50,181 bases of DNA from Crocosphaera sp. (GTDB lineage Bacteria; Cyanobacteriota; Cyanobacteriia; Cyanobacteriales; Microcystaceae). This document shows, piece after piece, positions 28,118 to 36,359 of the stretch. Positions within the stretch are counted from its first letter, which is position 1, and each line of letters begins with the position of its first letter. The translations under genes were made by a program, and so were the position numbers. The notes under the pieces were generated by a model. That model was not told the origin of the DNA, searched no databases, and saw only the letters and a list, made by a program, of their open reading frames with translations. The stretch is taken from NCBI GenBank assembly GCA_030065205.1, contig JASJDN010000019.1:1-50181 (forward strand), read 5' to 3'.

Positions 28118-29863
28118 CTATATTCCCATATCAACGGTAAACAAAATTCCATTTTCTTGCCAGTTTTGTTCTTGAGTTTCTACATCCGTTAATTGCCAAG
28201 CAAAGTCAATACGGGCGTTAAAATTATCACTAATGCGCCACAAAACCCCTAAACCCACCGATGCTAAGGTATCAGGACTAATTTCGGGTCGTCCATTGTT
28301 CCAAGCGGTTCCAATATTAAAAAAAGGAACTAACTGAACCACCATCGACTCTTCGTCCCACTCGAACACTGGATAACGCAGTTCCATATTGGTAAAAAAG
28401 CCATTATCCGTTAAGCGTAAATTTTGACGATACCCTTTAACGCTTCCCAGTCCCCCTAACGCAAATTGTTCCATGGGAATAATCGGACGGTCGGCCACTT
28501 GAATATTGGTTTGCACTAAAAATAAGGTTTCAGGGGCTAAGATACGAACCCATTGGGCCTGGCCTCGCCAGATAAAATAGGTGGTTTCAGCTACATTCGG
28601 ATTAAAAGCTGCGTCAAAGGGTTCGGTGGTTCCCAACGCGTCCACCCCAAAACTTAACTCTGATCGCGCCGAAATTACTTGTTTTTGGTCTCGTTCGGTC
28701 CATTCTTGAAAAAAGCGGACGGTGGTGATAAAGGTTCGTCCATTTTCATCAGACCCATTGGTAATAGGAAACCCTCTCCCTAAAATCCCTAAATCGGTTT
28801 GATTTTTTTGGTGATCGAAGGTGAGTCCCACCGCTAACTCTTGGGTGGGGTTTTGGATCACCGGTTGACGGACGGTAAACCAATATTTATCGTAATTTGA
28901 GGTAATATTTAATTCATCTAGGGGCGGTTGAATGATCCAACTGGGGAGAGAACGATAACCGGCGGTAAGGGTGCCATTATAAGCGTTGAAGGGGTAAGTA
29001 TAACTCAGTTCCACATCGTTACTACCGTCACTGTTGCGAAAGGCAATATTAAAGCGATCGCCGTTTCCTGTGATATTCCGTTCGGTGATGGTTCCCCCCC
29101 GACGAAACGACCCCACACTGGGAACCCTTCCATTATCCAGGGTGACACGAAAATCAAAGGTATCGGCGGTGACAACGTTTACTTTTAAAATATTGGTCCC
29201 TGGAGTAAGGCCACTGGCCAATTCTGATTGAATATTATCGATAACGGGATCGAGTTGTAATAATTGTAGAGCTTCTAATAAACGGGGAACGTTAAGGGGG
29301 GTATGGGAAGCGATCTGAATGCGATCGCGGATATAACTTTCGTTTAATCGTCCTTGAACCGTAATTTCAATATCTTCTAAACTCCCTTCTAAAATTTCAA
29401 CGGTAACCACCCCATTTTCTACGCTTTGTTCAGGAATATAGGCCCCAGAGGTATAGTAACCATTATCGATATAATATTGGGTGATGGTGCTGGCCGCTGC
29501 GGTGAGTTCCCCGTAAGAAATAGGGCGATCGAGAAAGCTTTGGGTAAGAGCAGCGAGCGTTTCGTCACTAAACACCGTACTCCCCACAAAGTTAAACTGT
29601 TTCACCATCACCGTTCCTTCAATGGGAGGGTTAACGGGAGAGGTTTCTAAGGGGGTAGGAGTGGGGGGTTGGATCTCTTCTAAAGAGGGTAACGGAGGGG
29701 GAACAGTGGGAACTGAGGGTTCTTGAGAAGGAGGGGAAAGAACCCCTTGGGCCAGGGTTGAAGGGGTTTGAGGCAAAGTTAACCCAAGAAATCCTATGAC
29801 ACTAAGGGAGAGAATAGGGACAAAAGATAGGGAACTGTTAGGATTTTGGTGTTGTTTTTCCAT
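28118..29863 (-). CDS. Two-partner-secretion outer-membrane transporter (TpsB, ShlB/FhaC family)
   Basis: This 581-aa outer-membrane protein has a signal peptide (about 1-39), a Pro-rich linker (44-80), a POTRA domain (about 87-163; VKQFNFVGSTVFSDETL and ENGVVTVEILEG) and an Omp85-type beta barrel with the lid-loop motif VKGYR (GLGSVKGYRQNL). It ends in an aromatic-rich strand (ILFTVDMGI). Members export TPS-domain exoproteins, here most simply TpsA at 18457. The gene is on the opposite strand, so expression is separate from tpsA. There is a single POTRA by eye where FhaC has two; the second, weaker one (about 165-240) may be present after it. Confidence 0.93.
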   Translation of the reverse strand: MEKQHQNPNSSLSFVPILSLSVIGFLGLTLPQTPSTLAQGVLSPPSQEPSVPTVPPPLPSLEEIQPPTPTPLETSPVNPPIEGTVMVKQFNFVGSTVFSDETLAALTQSFLDRPISYGELTAAASTITQYYIDNGYYTSGAYIPEQSVENGVVTVEILEGSLEDIEITVQGRLNESYIRDRIQIASHTPLNVPRLLEALQLLQLDPVIDNIQSELASGLTPGTNILKVNVVTADTFDFRVTLDNGRVPSVGSFRRGGTITERNITGNGDRFNIAFRNSDGSNDVELSYTYPFNAYNGTLTAGYRSLPSWIIQPPLDELNITSNYDKYWFTVRQPVIQNPTQELAVGLTFDHQKNQTDLGILGRGFPITNGSDENGRTFITTVRFFQEWTERDQKQVISARSELSFGVDALGTTEPFDAAFNPNVAETTYFIWRGQAQWVRILAPETLFLVQTNIQVADRPIIPMEQFALGGLGSVKGYRQNLRLTDNGFFTNMELRYPVFEWDEESMVVQLVPFFNIGTAWNNGRPEISPDTLASVGLGVLWRISDNFNARIDFAWQLTDVETQEQNWQENGILFTVDMGI

Positions 29864-30301
29864 AATTACCGCTTGTTTCGGATAATTTTGTTTATGGGTT
29901 AACTGCGACTATTAGCTTTAGCCAGACTTTAAAACGATAAATTAATCACATTATGACAATCTTTCTCTAATTGCACCATGATTAGACAAATTTTAACAGC
30001 CCTTAACCCTTACTATCTCGTTGAAAAAGTAATAAGTGCTTAAACAAAATTAGTTGCACGGTGGGCAATGCCCAATAAAAAGCTAAAACTCTTATCTAGA
30101 GCTTATTGCCGGCATTTCCCACCCTACCGTTTTTATGTAATTAATTTTGTGTGTTTACTTAACCCCAAACCGAAAACCCTTAACACAGAACTAACGTTGT
30201 TATGTTTTGCTTATTTCAGGGAATTATAAAAGTGTAGGCTCAACAATTAGATGCTCTTAGTTTCATTAACACTATCTGATAGATTATAGGGGGGAACCAT
30301 T
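29864..30301. other. Divergent spacer between tpsB and Hpt gene
   Basis: Contains the repeat hairpin at 30060-30124 and otherwise AT-rich DNA. The 3' edge has a purine-rich GGGGGGAA ribosome-binding site before the ATG at 30302. No gene seen. Confidence 0.5.
30060..30124. repeat. Imperfect inverted repeat (GGTGGGCAATGCC / GGCATTTCCCACC)
   Basis: The outer arms pair with one mismatch; inner CAATAA and AGCT also find partners (AGCT, TATTG), giving an extended hairpin followed by CCTACCGTTTTTATG. It shares GGTGGGCAATGCC with the element family at 2891 and 35672. Confidence 0.65.
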
Positions 30302-31150
30302 ATGGATCAGCAAAAAATACTCGGTTATTTCATTGAAGAAGCAAAAGAACATTTAGAAACCCTAGAAACGGGACTTTTAGAACTATCTGCGGTAGTGGAA
30401 GATCAAGAACGACTGAATGAGATGTTTCGGGCAGCCCACTCCATTAAAGGGGGAGCCGCTATGTTAGGGTATAGTAGCATTCAAAAAATTGCTCACCGCT
30501 TAGAAGATGCGTTTAAAATTCTCAGAGAAAATAAGATTACGACGGATCAAAAGTTAGAATCTTTGTTTTTAAAGGGCTATGATGTTTTACAAAATTTAAT
30601 CGAAAAACTCCAAGGAACCTTTGGTTTAAATACAGAAGAAGCCGATCAAATTGTTCAGGAAGCCGAACCTTCTTTTGTGGAACTCCAAGCTTATCTTAAT
30701 AAAATTCTCAATGAAGATGAGAGTCTCAGTGATGAAGATGTTTTTGCTCAGGTTAAAGGTTTCTTGACCCAAATGTTATCTTTATTTCAAGAGAAAGCAA
30801 ACACTAAAAATCGCAAAAGTTTACAACAAATATGTAGGCAGTTAGGTAAGCTGTTTCCTGATGTTGATAGTTGGCAACATTTAACTCAAATCGCGTCAGA
30901 GGCCATTGCTAATTCTCAACATTCTTATGCTACCCTAGCTCCTGTGATTATTAAAGAATTAAAGCAAAATAGTGATTATATTGAACTACAACAAGAAGAA
31001 AAAATTGAAGTAAGTGAAGCTTTAAAACAATTAGCTTCAGCAAAATCACCTTATGTTTTAGTTAGTTTAGATCCGAGTCATATTGCTCAGACGTTACGCA
31101 ATGTTTTAAATCCTCAACAGTTATCTCAAGTGGCTCAAGCTTTAACTTAA
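30302..31150 (+). CDS. Hpt domain phosphotransfer protein
   Basis: This 282-aa protein has an N-terminal Hpt domain (about 1-110) with phospho-acceptor His in RAAHSIKGGAAMLGY (about residue 48), and a C-terminal helical half with no recognised domain. The Hpt sequence is very close in style to the Hpt of the hybrid CheA at 3488-6505, but no kinase or receiver domain follows. A GGGGGGAA ribosome-binding site precedes the ATG. It may be a stand-alone phosphorelay intermediate or a truncated CheA derivative; full-length helical sequence after the Hpt argues against simple truncation. Confidence 0.85.
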   Translation: MDQQKILGYFIEEAKEHLETLETGLLELSAVVEDQERLNEMFRAAHSIKGGAAMLGYSSIQKIAHRLEDAFKILRENKITTDQKLESLFLKGYDVLQNLIEKLQGTFGLNTEEADQIVQEAEPSFVELQAYLNKILNEDESLSDEDVFAQVKGFLTQMLSLFQEKANTKNRKSLQQICRQLGKLFPDVDSWQHLTQIASEAIANSQHSYATLAPVIIKELKQNSDYIELQQEEKIEVSEALKQLASAKSPYVLVSLDPSHIAQTLRNVLNPQQLSQVAQALT

Positions 31151-31183
31151 TTTTAATTAATAGTAAATTGTTATTTCTTGATA

Positions 31184-31343
31184 GTCATTGCGAGGGTGTA
31201 AAGCATTACTAGAGTCTGATTTCTAGTTGTTATCCCCCGAAGCAATCTCTATTGTTTTTGGTGGATGTTGTTAAAGATTGCTTCGGAGGCAGAATTAAGC
31301 CTCAAACTCAACTGCCAAAAAGGTTCTGCCTCCTCGCAATGAC
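31184..31343. repeat. 160-bp composite palindromic repeat (GTCATTGCGAGG termini)
   Basis: Terminal perfect 12-bp arms GTCATTGCGAGG (31184-31195) and CCTCGCAATGAC (31332-31343); inner 12-bp arms CCGAAGCAATCT (31237-31248) and AGATTGCTTCGG (31275-31286); a third pair GGAGGCAGAA (31285-31294) and TTCTGCCTCC (31324-31333). The motifs TCATTGCGAG and GAAGCAATC are those of a dispersed extragenic palindrome known from many bacterial groups. It occupies most of the 327-bp gap between the Hpt and NifX-like genes. Non-coding. Confidence 0.85.
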
Positions 31344-31478
31344 CGTTTACTTTTGCTTCATTTGACACGAATAGTTCATGATTCTTCCCATTAATTTTTT
31401 ATTAGTTTTAAGGGTTCATCTCCTATCCTATGTTAATATTCTGAAACTAAAATGAGGCTAGAATGAGGTCAATAAATT

Positions 31479-31853
31479 ATGAAATTTGCCCTTGTGAGTG
31501 ATGATTTTCAGACCATTACAGGAAAAACCGGTCGCGCTCGAAAATTCTTAGTATATGAAGCAACTCAAAATGCACAACCAACTTTACTTGAAAAATTAGA
31601 AGTTCCTCAGAGTCAACCCACATTCCATGATCTCCATGATGATGATATTACCCCCCATCCTTTAGACCAGAGTATTCTAATTACAGGGGAAGCAGGAGTT
31701 GGCTTAAAAGAGCGTTTAAGTCGTCGTGGCATTACCGTTTATATTACCTCAGAAACCGATCCCATCGCAGCCATTGATGGCGTTATTAACGAGAATCTCC
31801 CCACTTTAGCACCCACTCCTCATAAAGAAGATGGAAGTTGCCTGAACCATTAA
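31479..31853 (+). CDS. NifX/NifB-C-like dinitrogenase cofactor-domain protein
   Basis: This 124-aa protein has an FeMo-cofactor-binding-like domain: MKFALVSDDFQTITGKTGRARKFLVYE, a middle loop rich in His/Asp (HDLHDDDITPHPLD), ITGEAGVGLKERLSRRGITVYIT, then a short tail ending in SCLNH. This is the NifX/NafY/NifB-C superfamily, which binds cofactor precursors. No other nif genes are visible in the window, so it is probably an orphan paralogue. Its role may be iron-sulfur or cofactor binding outside nitrogenase assembly. Confidence 0.8.
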   Translation: MKFALVSDDFQTITGKTGRARKFLVYEATQNAQPTLLEKLEVPQSQPTFHDLHDDDITPHPLDQSILITGEAGVGLKERLSRRGITVYITSETDPIAAIDGVINENLPTLAPTPHKEDGSCLNH

Positions 31854-31883
31854 TTTGTTGGTAAATCTATTATTTTTTCTGTG

Positions 31884-31905
31884 GGGATAATTGATCATTT
31901 ATCCC
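31884..31905 (+). terminator. Hairpin GGGATAA / TTATCCC
   Basis: Seven-bp stem with an 8-base loop 30 bp after the NifX-like stop. No T-run follows, so termination is weakly supported. Confidence 0.35.
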
Positions 31906-32163
31906 TACTTATAAGTTGGGTGAAACGTTAAGTTTTTACCCCTTAATAACCGCAAACTATTGTTGAGTTTCATAACATTTTGTTCATTCCTTTAATATTA
32001 ACGCAATCAACATGATTACAAAATATATCAGATTTTAAAATATTTTCTATTTTTTGGTGCAATTCTAACTGTTTCAAAAGTTGGTTAATAAGCTAACATA
32101 AAAATAGGGAAATCCATAACCTGTAGAGTAAATCTACTTATTGATCGTTTAATGGAGGAAAAA

Positions 32164-32649
32164 GTGTACTACGAAGAACAATTAGAAACGCTCATTCATG
32201 AAGCACCTCAGCACGGTGTCCCTATCCCAGTGATGGAAAAAGCGGTGGCCCCAACCCTGAAATTTTTTGCCAGTCAGCTTCAACATGAAAAATATTATGT
32301 CTTACATGGCAAAAATCGTTCTTGGTTAGTCACCACATTAAGTAACCGCAAAAATCCTAAAGAAGAGAAACGGGTTATTTATGCGTTTGCTACCAAAAAA
32401 GATGCTGAGACCTTTCAAGGTATTATTAATCCTGAAATTCGTATTATTTCTGTTCCTGTGACTCATTTATTGTTTCAGTTGTTCTCTGTAGAATCTATTG
32501 ATAGTATTATTTTTCGGGATCTTCCGGGCAACAAAGAGCAGCAAACCGAAATTTCTCGTGCTAAACTGCAAAATGTAATTCAGCAACAATTACGCCGTTT
32601 AAAATTAACCCCTCCCAAAATTAAAAATATTCCCCCGAATCTTGCTTAA
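32164..32649 (+). CDS. Conserved hypothetical protein
   Basis: Not recognised. About 161-165 aa, soluble, alpha/beta in character, no Cys. Two starts compete: ATG at 32152 and GTG at 32164. GGAGG at 32154-32158 lies inside the first reading but exactly five bases before the GTG, so GTG 32164 is preferred. The central part (YYVLHGKNRSWLVTTLSNRK ... VIYAFATKKDA) suggests a small mixed domain, and the C-terminus is a basic helix (IQQQLRRLKLTPPKIK). It is followed by a Zn-ribbon membrane protein 23 bp later, probable operon. Confidence 0.7.
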   Translation: MYYEEQLETLIHEAPQHGVPIPVMEKAVAPTLKFFASQLQHEKYYVLHGKNRSWLVTTLSNRKNPKEEKRVIYAFATKKDAETFQGIINPEIRIISVPVTHLLFQLFSVESIDSIIFRDLPGNKEQQTEISRAKLQNVIQQQLRRLKLTPPKIKNIPPNLA

Positions 32650-32672
32650 GTTTATTTCAATTTCCTGTTTCT

Positions 32673-33182
32673 ATGTTAGATTCTCGTCCACCCTCAACTC
32701 TATTAAACTATTATAGTTCCTATTATTGTCCTGTCTGTCGTCATGGAGAGATTGCCACTTTACCTTTGATGGAAGCATTTTCTTGCAATTTTTGTTGTCA
32801 TATTTTCACAGCTAATCTTGATAAGCAAGCAATTACTATTGTTGATAGTCAACTCCCCTTGACTTGGTATTGGACGGGAAAACGCTGGCAAAATATTCGT
32901 TCTGTTCAAACCTTTCAATGGGGTTATCGTTTCTTGGCCTTAGGTTTTCTTGTTCTCCCAACCTTAATTGTAGCAGCCGGCGTGTATCTTTTTCCTGTGT
33001 TACCTGATAGTCCTTTGGGTTGGTTAGGGTGGTTTTGGGTAGGATTAACGTTTATCTCTCATCTGAGTTGTTTACTTTGGTTAGTTCTAGAATATTATCA
33101 GTTTCCTTTATCTCTATATTTTGAAGCGTTAAGGAATAATTTATTATCCCGTTTACCTTCATTGAATCATTTGCATAACTAA
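32673..33182 (+). CDS. Zinc-ribbon, two-span membrane protein, unknown
   Basis: This 169-aa protein has N-terminal Cys pairs CPVC (C19, C22) and CNFC (C38, C41), a typical zinc ribbon, a short soluble segment with TWYWTGKRWQ, then two hydrophobic helices (about 92-115 and 121-142) and a basic C-terminus. The family is not recognised. It sits between the hypothetical at 32164 (23-bp gap) and the deaminase (21-bp gap), all on the plus strand, so a three-gene transcript is likely. Confidence 0.7.
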   Translation: MLDSRPPSTLLNYYSSYYCPVCRHGEIATLPLMEAFSCNFCCHIFTANLDKQAITIVDSQLPLTWYWTGKRWQNIRSVQTFQWGYRFLALGFLVLPTLIVAAGVYLFPVLPDSPLGWLGWFWVGLTFISHLSCLLWLVLEYYQFPLSLYFEALRNNLLSRLPSLNHLHN

Positions 33183-33203
33183 TTTATTAGGAAAATTGCC
33201 ACT

Positions 33204-33635
33204 ATGGATCAGTTTATGGAAGCAGCCATTGCTGAAGCGAAACAAGGGTTAAAAGCGGGAGGAATCCCTATTGGTTCGGTATTAGTTAAAAATAATCTAA
33301 TTATTGGTAGAGGACACAATAAACGAGTCCAAAATAATGATCCTGTTACCCACGCAGAAATCGATTGTTTACGCAATGCTGGACGAATTGGTAATTATTA
33401 TGATACGGTGCTATATTCGACTTTAATGCCTTGTTATCTCTGTGCTGGTGCTGTGGTTCAATTTAAGATTAAAAAGGTCATTTCAGGAGAGTCTAAAACC
33501 TTTCCAGGGGCCAAAGAATTTATGGAGTCTCATGGGGTGGAAGTGATTGATTGGGACTTAAGAGAATGTAAAGAATTAATGAAACAATTTATTGAAAATA
33601 ACCCTAGATTATGGGATGAAGATATTGGTAACTAA
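33204..33635 (+). CDS. Nucleoside/cytosine deaminase (fungal cytosine-deaminase-like)
   Basis: This 143-aa zinc hydrolase of the CDA superfamily has zinc ligand His50 and proton-shuttle Glu52 (THAEID) plus Cys77 and Cys80 (PCYLC). The resemblance to yeast cytosine deaminase Fcy1 runs the length of the protein: GGIPIGSVLVK, GRGHNKR, DTVLYSTLMPC, and the C-terminus MKQFIENNPRLWDEDIGN versus Fcy1 MKQFIDERPQDWFEDIGE. By contrast, TadA-type tRNA deaminases lack this tail. Predicted reaction: cytosine to uracil. Terminal gene of a short plus-strand set. Confidence 0.85.
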   Translation: MDQFMEAAIAEAKQGLKAGGIPIGSVLVKNNLIIGRGHNKRVQNNDPVTHAEIDCLRNAGRIGNYYDTVLYSTLMPCYLCAGAVVQFKIKKVISGESKTFPGAKEFMESHGVEVIDWDLRECKELMKQFIENNPRLWDEDIGN

Positions 33636-33654
33636 TCCTCTATCATCAAACTAT

Positions 33655-33682
33655 TTGTTAACAAAAGTTAATTTGTTAACAA
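33655..33682. promoter_or_regulatory. Two identical palindromes TTGTTAACAA, 18 bp apart
   Basis: Perfect 10-bp palindromes at 33655-33664 and 33673-33682, upstream of aspS. A spacing of 18 bp between centres puts them on nearly the same helix face, as in tandem operators. Regulator unknown. The region to 33864 shows no other gene. Confidence 0.4.
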
Positions 33683-33864
33683 TAAGAAAATTGAATGAAC
33701 TTAGCAAAAATATAAACTGAATCTTAAAAAAAACACAGCGTTAAACCTAACACAGTTTAAACGGACAACAATAAGAGATAATAGGAAGTACGTCTCAATT
33801 TTGGTCAGTGTCAAGGATTAGAAATACACGACCTAAGTCCAATAACAAATTAGATAAATTTCAG

Positions 33865-35661
33865 ATGCGAACCCATTATTGTAACCACTTAAACGCAACG
33901 GATATTAAGAAAACTGTCACCCTCTTTGGATGGGTTGATCGCCGTCGGGATCACGGTGGCGTGATTTTTATTGACCTACGCGATCGCACGGGCATCGTGC
34001 AGATTGTCAGCGATCCCCAACGTACTCCTACATCCTATCCTATCGCTGAGACGTTACGCAACGAGTATGTGGTCAAAATTATTGGACAAGTTAGTAAGCG
34101 TCCCCCTGAGTCTTTAAACCCCAAAATTGCGACTGGAGAAGTAGAAATTTATGCGGAGTCCATTGAGTTATTAAATGGGGTGAATAAACAATTACCTTTT
34201 GTGGTTTCTAGTTTGGAAGCAGAGTTAGTTAAGGAAGAAACTCGTCTCAAATATCGCTATTTAGATTTAAGACGTGATCGCATGGCCAAAAATTTACAAT
34301 TACGTCATGCTGTGGTTAAAGCAATGCGTCGTTATCTCGAAGACGAACAGCAGTTTATGGAAATAGAAACCCCTATCCTAACTCGTTCAACCCCTGAAGG
34401 AGCGAGAGATTATTTAGTACCTTCTAGAGTGAACCCAGGACAGTGGTATGCCTTACCTCAGTCTCCTCAATTATTTAAACAATTATTGATGGTTTCAGGC
34501 TGCGATCGTTACTATCAAATTGCACGATGTTTTCGAGATGAAGACTTACGGGCCGATAGACAGCCTGAATTTACTCAACTGGATATGGAAATGAGTTTCA
34601 TGTCTGAAGATGAAATTTTAGACTTGAATGAAGGATTAGTTTGTTCTATTTTTAAAGCCGTTAAAAATATAGATTTACCCCGTCCTTTTCCTCGCTTAAC
34701 TTATCAAGATGCAATGGAAAAATACGGCAATGATCGCCCGGATACTCGCTTTGATTTAACTTTAGTTGATGTATCTGATATTGTTAAAGATAGTGGGTTT
34801 AAGGTGTTCTCAGGGGCGGTAAAAAATGGGGGGAAAGTGAAAGTTTTACCCATTCCTGGGGGCAATGATGTTATCTCTAACGTTCAGATTAAACCAGGGG
34901 GTGACTTATTTAAAGAAGCGACGGATGCAGGGGCAAAAGGAATTGCTTATATTCGGGTAAAAGAAAATAATAAACTAGATACAATTGGTGCCATTAAAGA
35001 TAATTTAACTGAGGAACAAAAAGAAGAATTATTGGCAAGAACTGGTGCAAAACCTGGCTATTTATTATTATTTGGTGCAGGGGATACGGACACAGTTAAT
35101 AAGTCGTTATCTCGCTTAAGATTAGTGGTTGGACAGCGCATGGATTTAATTGATCCTGACAAGATTAACTTGCTTTGGATCACAGAATTTCCCATGTTTG
35201 AATGGAACGCTGATGAGAAAAGATTAGAGGCATTACACCATCCTTTTACCGCTCCTAATTTAGCAGATTTAGATGATTTAGCCACCGCAAGAGCGCAAGC
35301 TTATGACTTAGTTTATAATGGAGTAGAAATTGGCGGGGGAAGCCTACGGATTTATCAGAAAGAAATCCAAGAAAAAGTCTTTAAAACCATTGGTTTATCC
35401 CTAGAAGAAGCTTATAACAAATTTGGCTTTTTACTAGAAGCATTTGAATATGGAACCCCTCCTCATGGGGGTATTGCTTACGGGTTAGATCGTCTGGTTA
35501 TGTTATTAGCAGGAGAGGACTCTATCCGTGATGTTATTGCTTTTCCTAAGACACAACAAGCCAGTTGTTTATTGACAGAAGCTCCGGCTTCAGTTGATAG
35601 CAAACAGTTAAAAGAATTACAGGTAAAATCAACTTATAAGCCGAAAGTTAAAGAAGATTAA
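33865..35661 (+). CDS. aspS: Aspartyl-tRNA synthetase
   Basis: This class II synthetase charges tRNA-Asp (or also tRNA-Asn if non-discriminating, which the sequence alone does not settle). The open frame extends upstream to 33808 via GTG, but the family N-terminus is MRTHYC, which fits ATG 33865 and gives 598 aa, the usual bacterial length. Domains: OB-fold anticodon domain ([20 protein letters not shown]), catalytic motif 2 ([20 protein letters not shown]), bacterial GAD insertion (about 290-410) and motif 3 ([15 protein letters not shown]). Tandem palindromes and a repeat hairpin flank it. Single gene. Confidence 0.97.
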   Translation: MRTHYCNHLNATDIKKTVTLFGWVDRRRDHGGVIFIDLRDRTGIVQIVSDPQRTPTSYPIAETLRNEYVVKIIGQVSKRPPESLNPKIATGEVEIYAESIELLNGVNKQLPFVVSSLEAELVKEETRLKYRYLDLRRDRMAKNLQLRHAVVKAMRRYLEDEQQFMEIETPILTRSTPEGARDYLVPSRVNPGQWYALPQSPQLFKQLLMVSGCDRYYQIARCFRDEDLRADRQPEFTQLDMEMSFMSEDEILDLNEGLVCSIFKAVKNIDLPRPFPRLTYQDAMEKYGNDRPDTRFDLTLVDVSDIVKDSGFKVFSGAVKNGGKVKVLPIPGGNDVISNVQIKPGGDLFKEATDAGAKGIAYIRVKENNKLDTIGAIKDNLTEEQKEELLARTGAKPGYLLLFGAGDTDTVNKSLSRLRLVVGQRMDLIDPDKINLLWITEFPMFEWNADEKRLEALHHPFTAPNLADLDDLATARAQAYDLVYNGVEIGGGSLRIYQKEIQEKVFKTIGLSLEEAYNKFGFLLEAFEYGTPPHGGIAYGLDRLVMLLAGEDSIRDVIAFPKTQQASCLLTEAPASVDSKQLKELQVKSTYKPKVKED

Positions 35662-35671
35662 AGTTATCAAT

Positions 35672-35752
35672 TAATGTAGGGTAGGCAATGCTTACCTTAC
35701 TGTTTCTATCTCATTTTGTTGGGTTTCGTTCCTCTACCCAACCTACACACTG
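35672..35752. repeat. Extragenic repeat pair after aspS (GTAGGGTAGGCA..., GTTGGGT...ACCCAAC)
   Basis: A first hairpin reads GTAGGGTAGGCAATGCTTAC with its closing CTTAC, and a second is GTTGGGT / ACCCAAC around TTCGTTCCTC. Both belong to the GTAGGGTGGGCA / TTGGGTTTCGTT repeat families common in this kind of genome. Possible terminator for aspS. Confidence 0.6.
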
Positions 35753-35802
35753 ATTATAAATCTGATTAAATGTAATATGGTTAATATAGTGGAGAAAAAA
35801 AC

Positions 35803-36042
35803 ATGATGGAAATGCAACCCTTGAATTTACCCCAGGATATTGAACAAAACCTTGCCTTTCTTGCTAGAGAAACCGGGCGGGATAAAGATGATCTGGTGCA
35901 GGAAGCCATCTATAGGGGAATAGAGGATTTGATGGAAGATATGAAAGACATCAGAGATGCCAAAAAAGTTTTAGCAAGTTCCAGCAGACAGTGGACTCTT
36001 GAAGAGGTGGAGGCAGAACTTGACTTGGAAGGTCATATTTAA
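35803..36042 (+). CDS. Antitoxin-like protein (RelB/RHH type)
   Basis: This 79-aa protein has an N-terminal beta-helix-helix pattern LNLPQDIEQNLAFLARETGRDKDDLVQEAI (ribbon-helix-helix DNA-binding style, residues 6-36), then an acidic helix, and ends in WTLEEVEAELDLEGHI, the usual toxin-binding tail. GGAG precedes the ATG. It overlaps the RelE-like gene, so it should bind that toxin and repress their promoter (35670-35802). Role by family and context. Confidence 0.85.
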   Translation: MMEMQPLNLPQDIEQNLAFLARETGRDKDDLVQEAIYRGIEDLMEDMKDIRDAKKVLASSSRQWTLEEVEAELDLEGHI

Positions 36043-36286
36043 GGATGAAGCCCTCCAACAACTGAGGAAACTTAACCCCACCATTCAAAATCGAATCACA
36101 AATTATCTGAAGATGCGCCTTGCTACTGATGAAAATCCTCGAAGATTTGGCAAAGGTTTAACGGTAGACATGAAAGGATTGTGGCGTTACCGTGTTGACG
36201 ACTACCGCATTATCTGTTTGATAGAAGACGAAGCTTTAACCGTCCTAGTGCTAAAAATAGGTCATCGTCGCAAAGTTTATAAATGA
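36020..36286 (+). CDS. RelE/ParE-family toxin
   Basis: This compact, basic protein has the RelE fold pattern: TWKVIFKDEALQQLRKLNP, a long helix, RFGKGLTVDMKGLWRYRVDDYRIICLI and VLVLKIGHRRKVYK at the end. RelE members cleave mRNA at the ribosome. Start choice: the longest frame begins with ATG 35999, but TTG 36020 is preceded by GGAGG (36009-36013) with a 6-base spacer, gives the family-like N-terminus, and overlaps the antitoxin by 23 bp. Catalytic residues of RelE (Lys, Arg, Tyr near the C-terminus) have plausible counterparts in GHRRKVYK. Confidence 0.85.
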   Translation: MTWKVIFKDEALQQLRKLNPTIQNRITNYLKMRLATDENPRRFGKGLTVDMKGLWRYRVDDYRIICLIEDEALTVLVLKIGHRRKVYK

Positions 36287-36359
36287 TATTGAGGGGAGTT
36301 TCATTATTTTGAGGGTTTATATCAGAAATTAATACTTTTTTAAATATTTGGAAAATTTT

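Noticed and set aside
27833-28192. Gln/Gly/Arg-rich frames across the array at 27903-28066 (also 6502-6721)
   Set aside because: Frames run through 8- and 9-base tandem repeats; composition is dictated by the repeat, with no conserved ends.
33808-33864. N-terminal extension of aspS from GTG 33808
   Set aside because: The extra 19 residues are polar, unlike the family; ATG 33865 gives the standard MRTHYC start and length.
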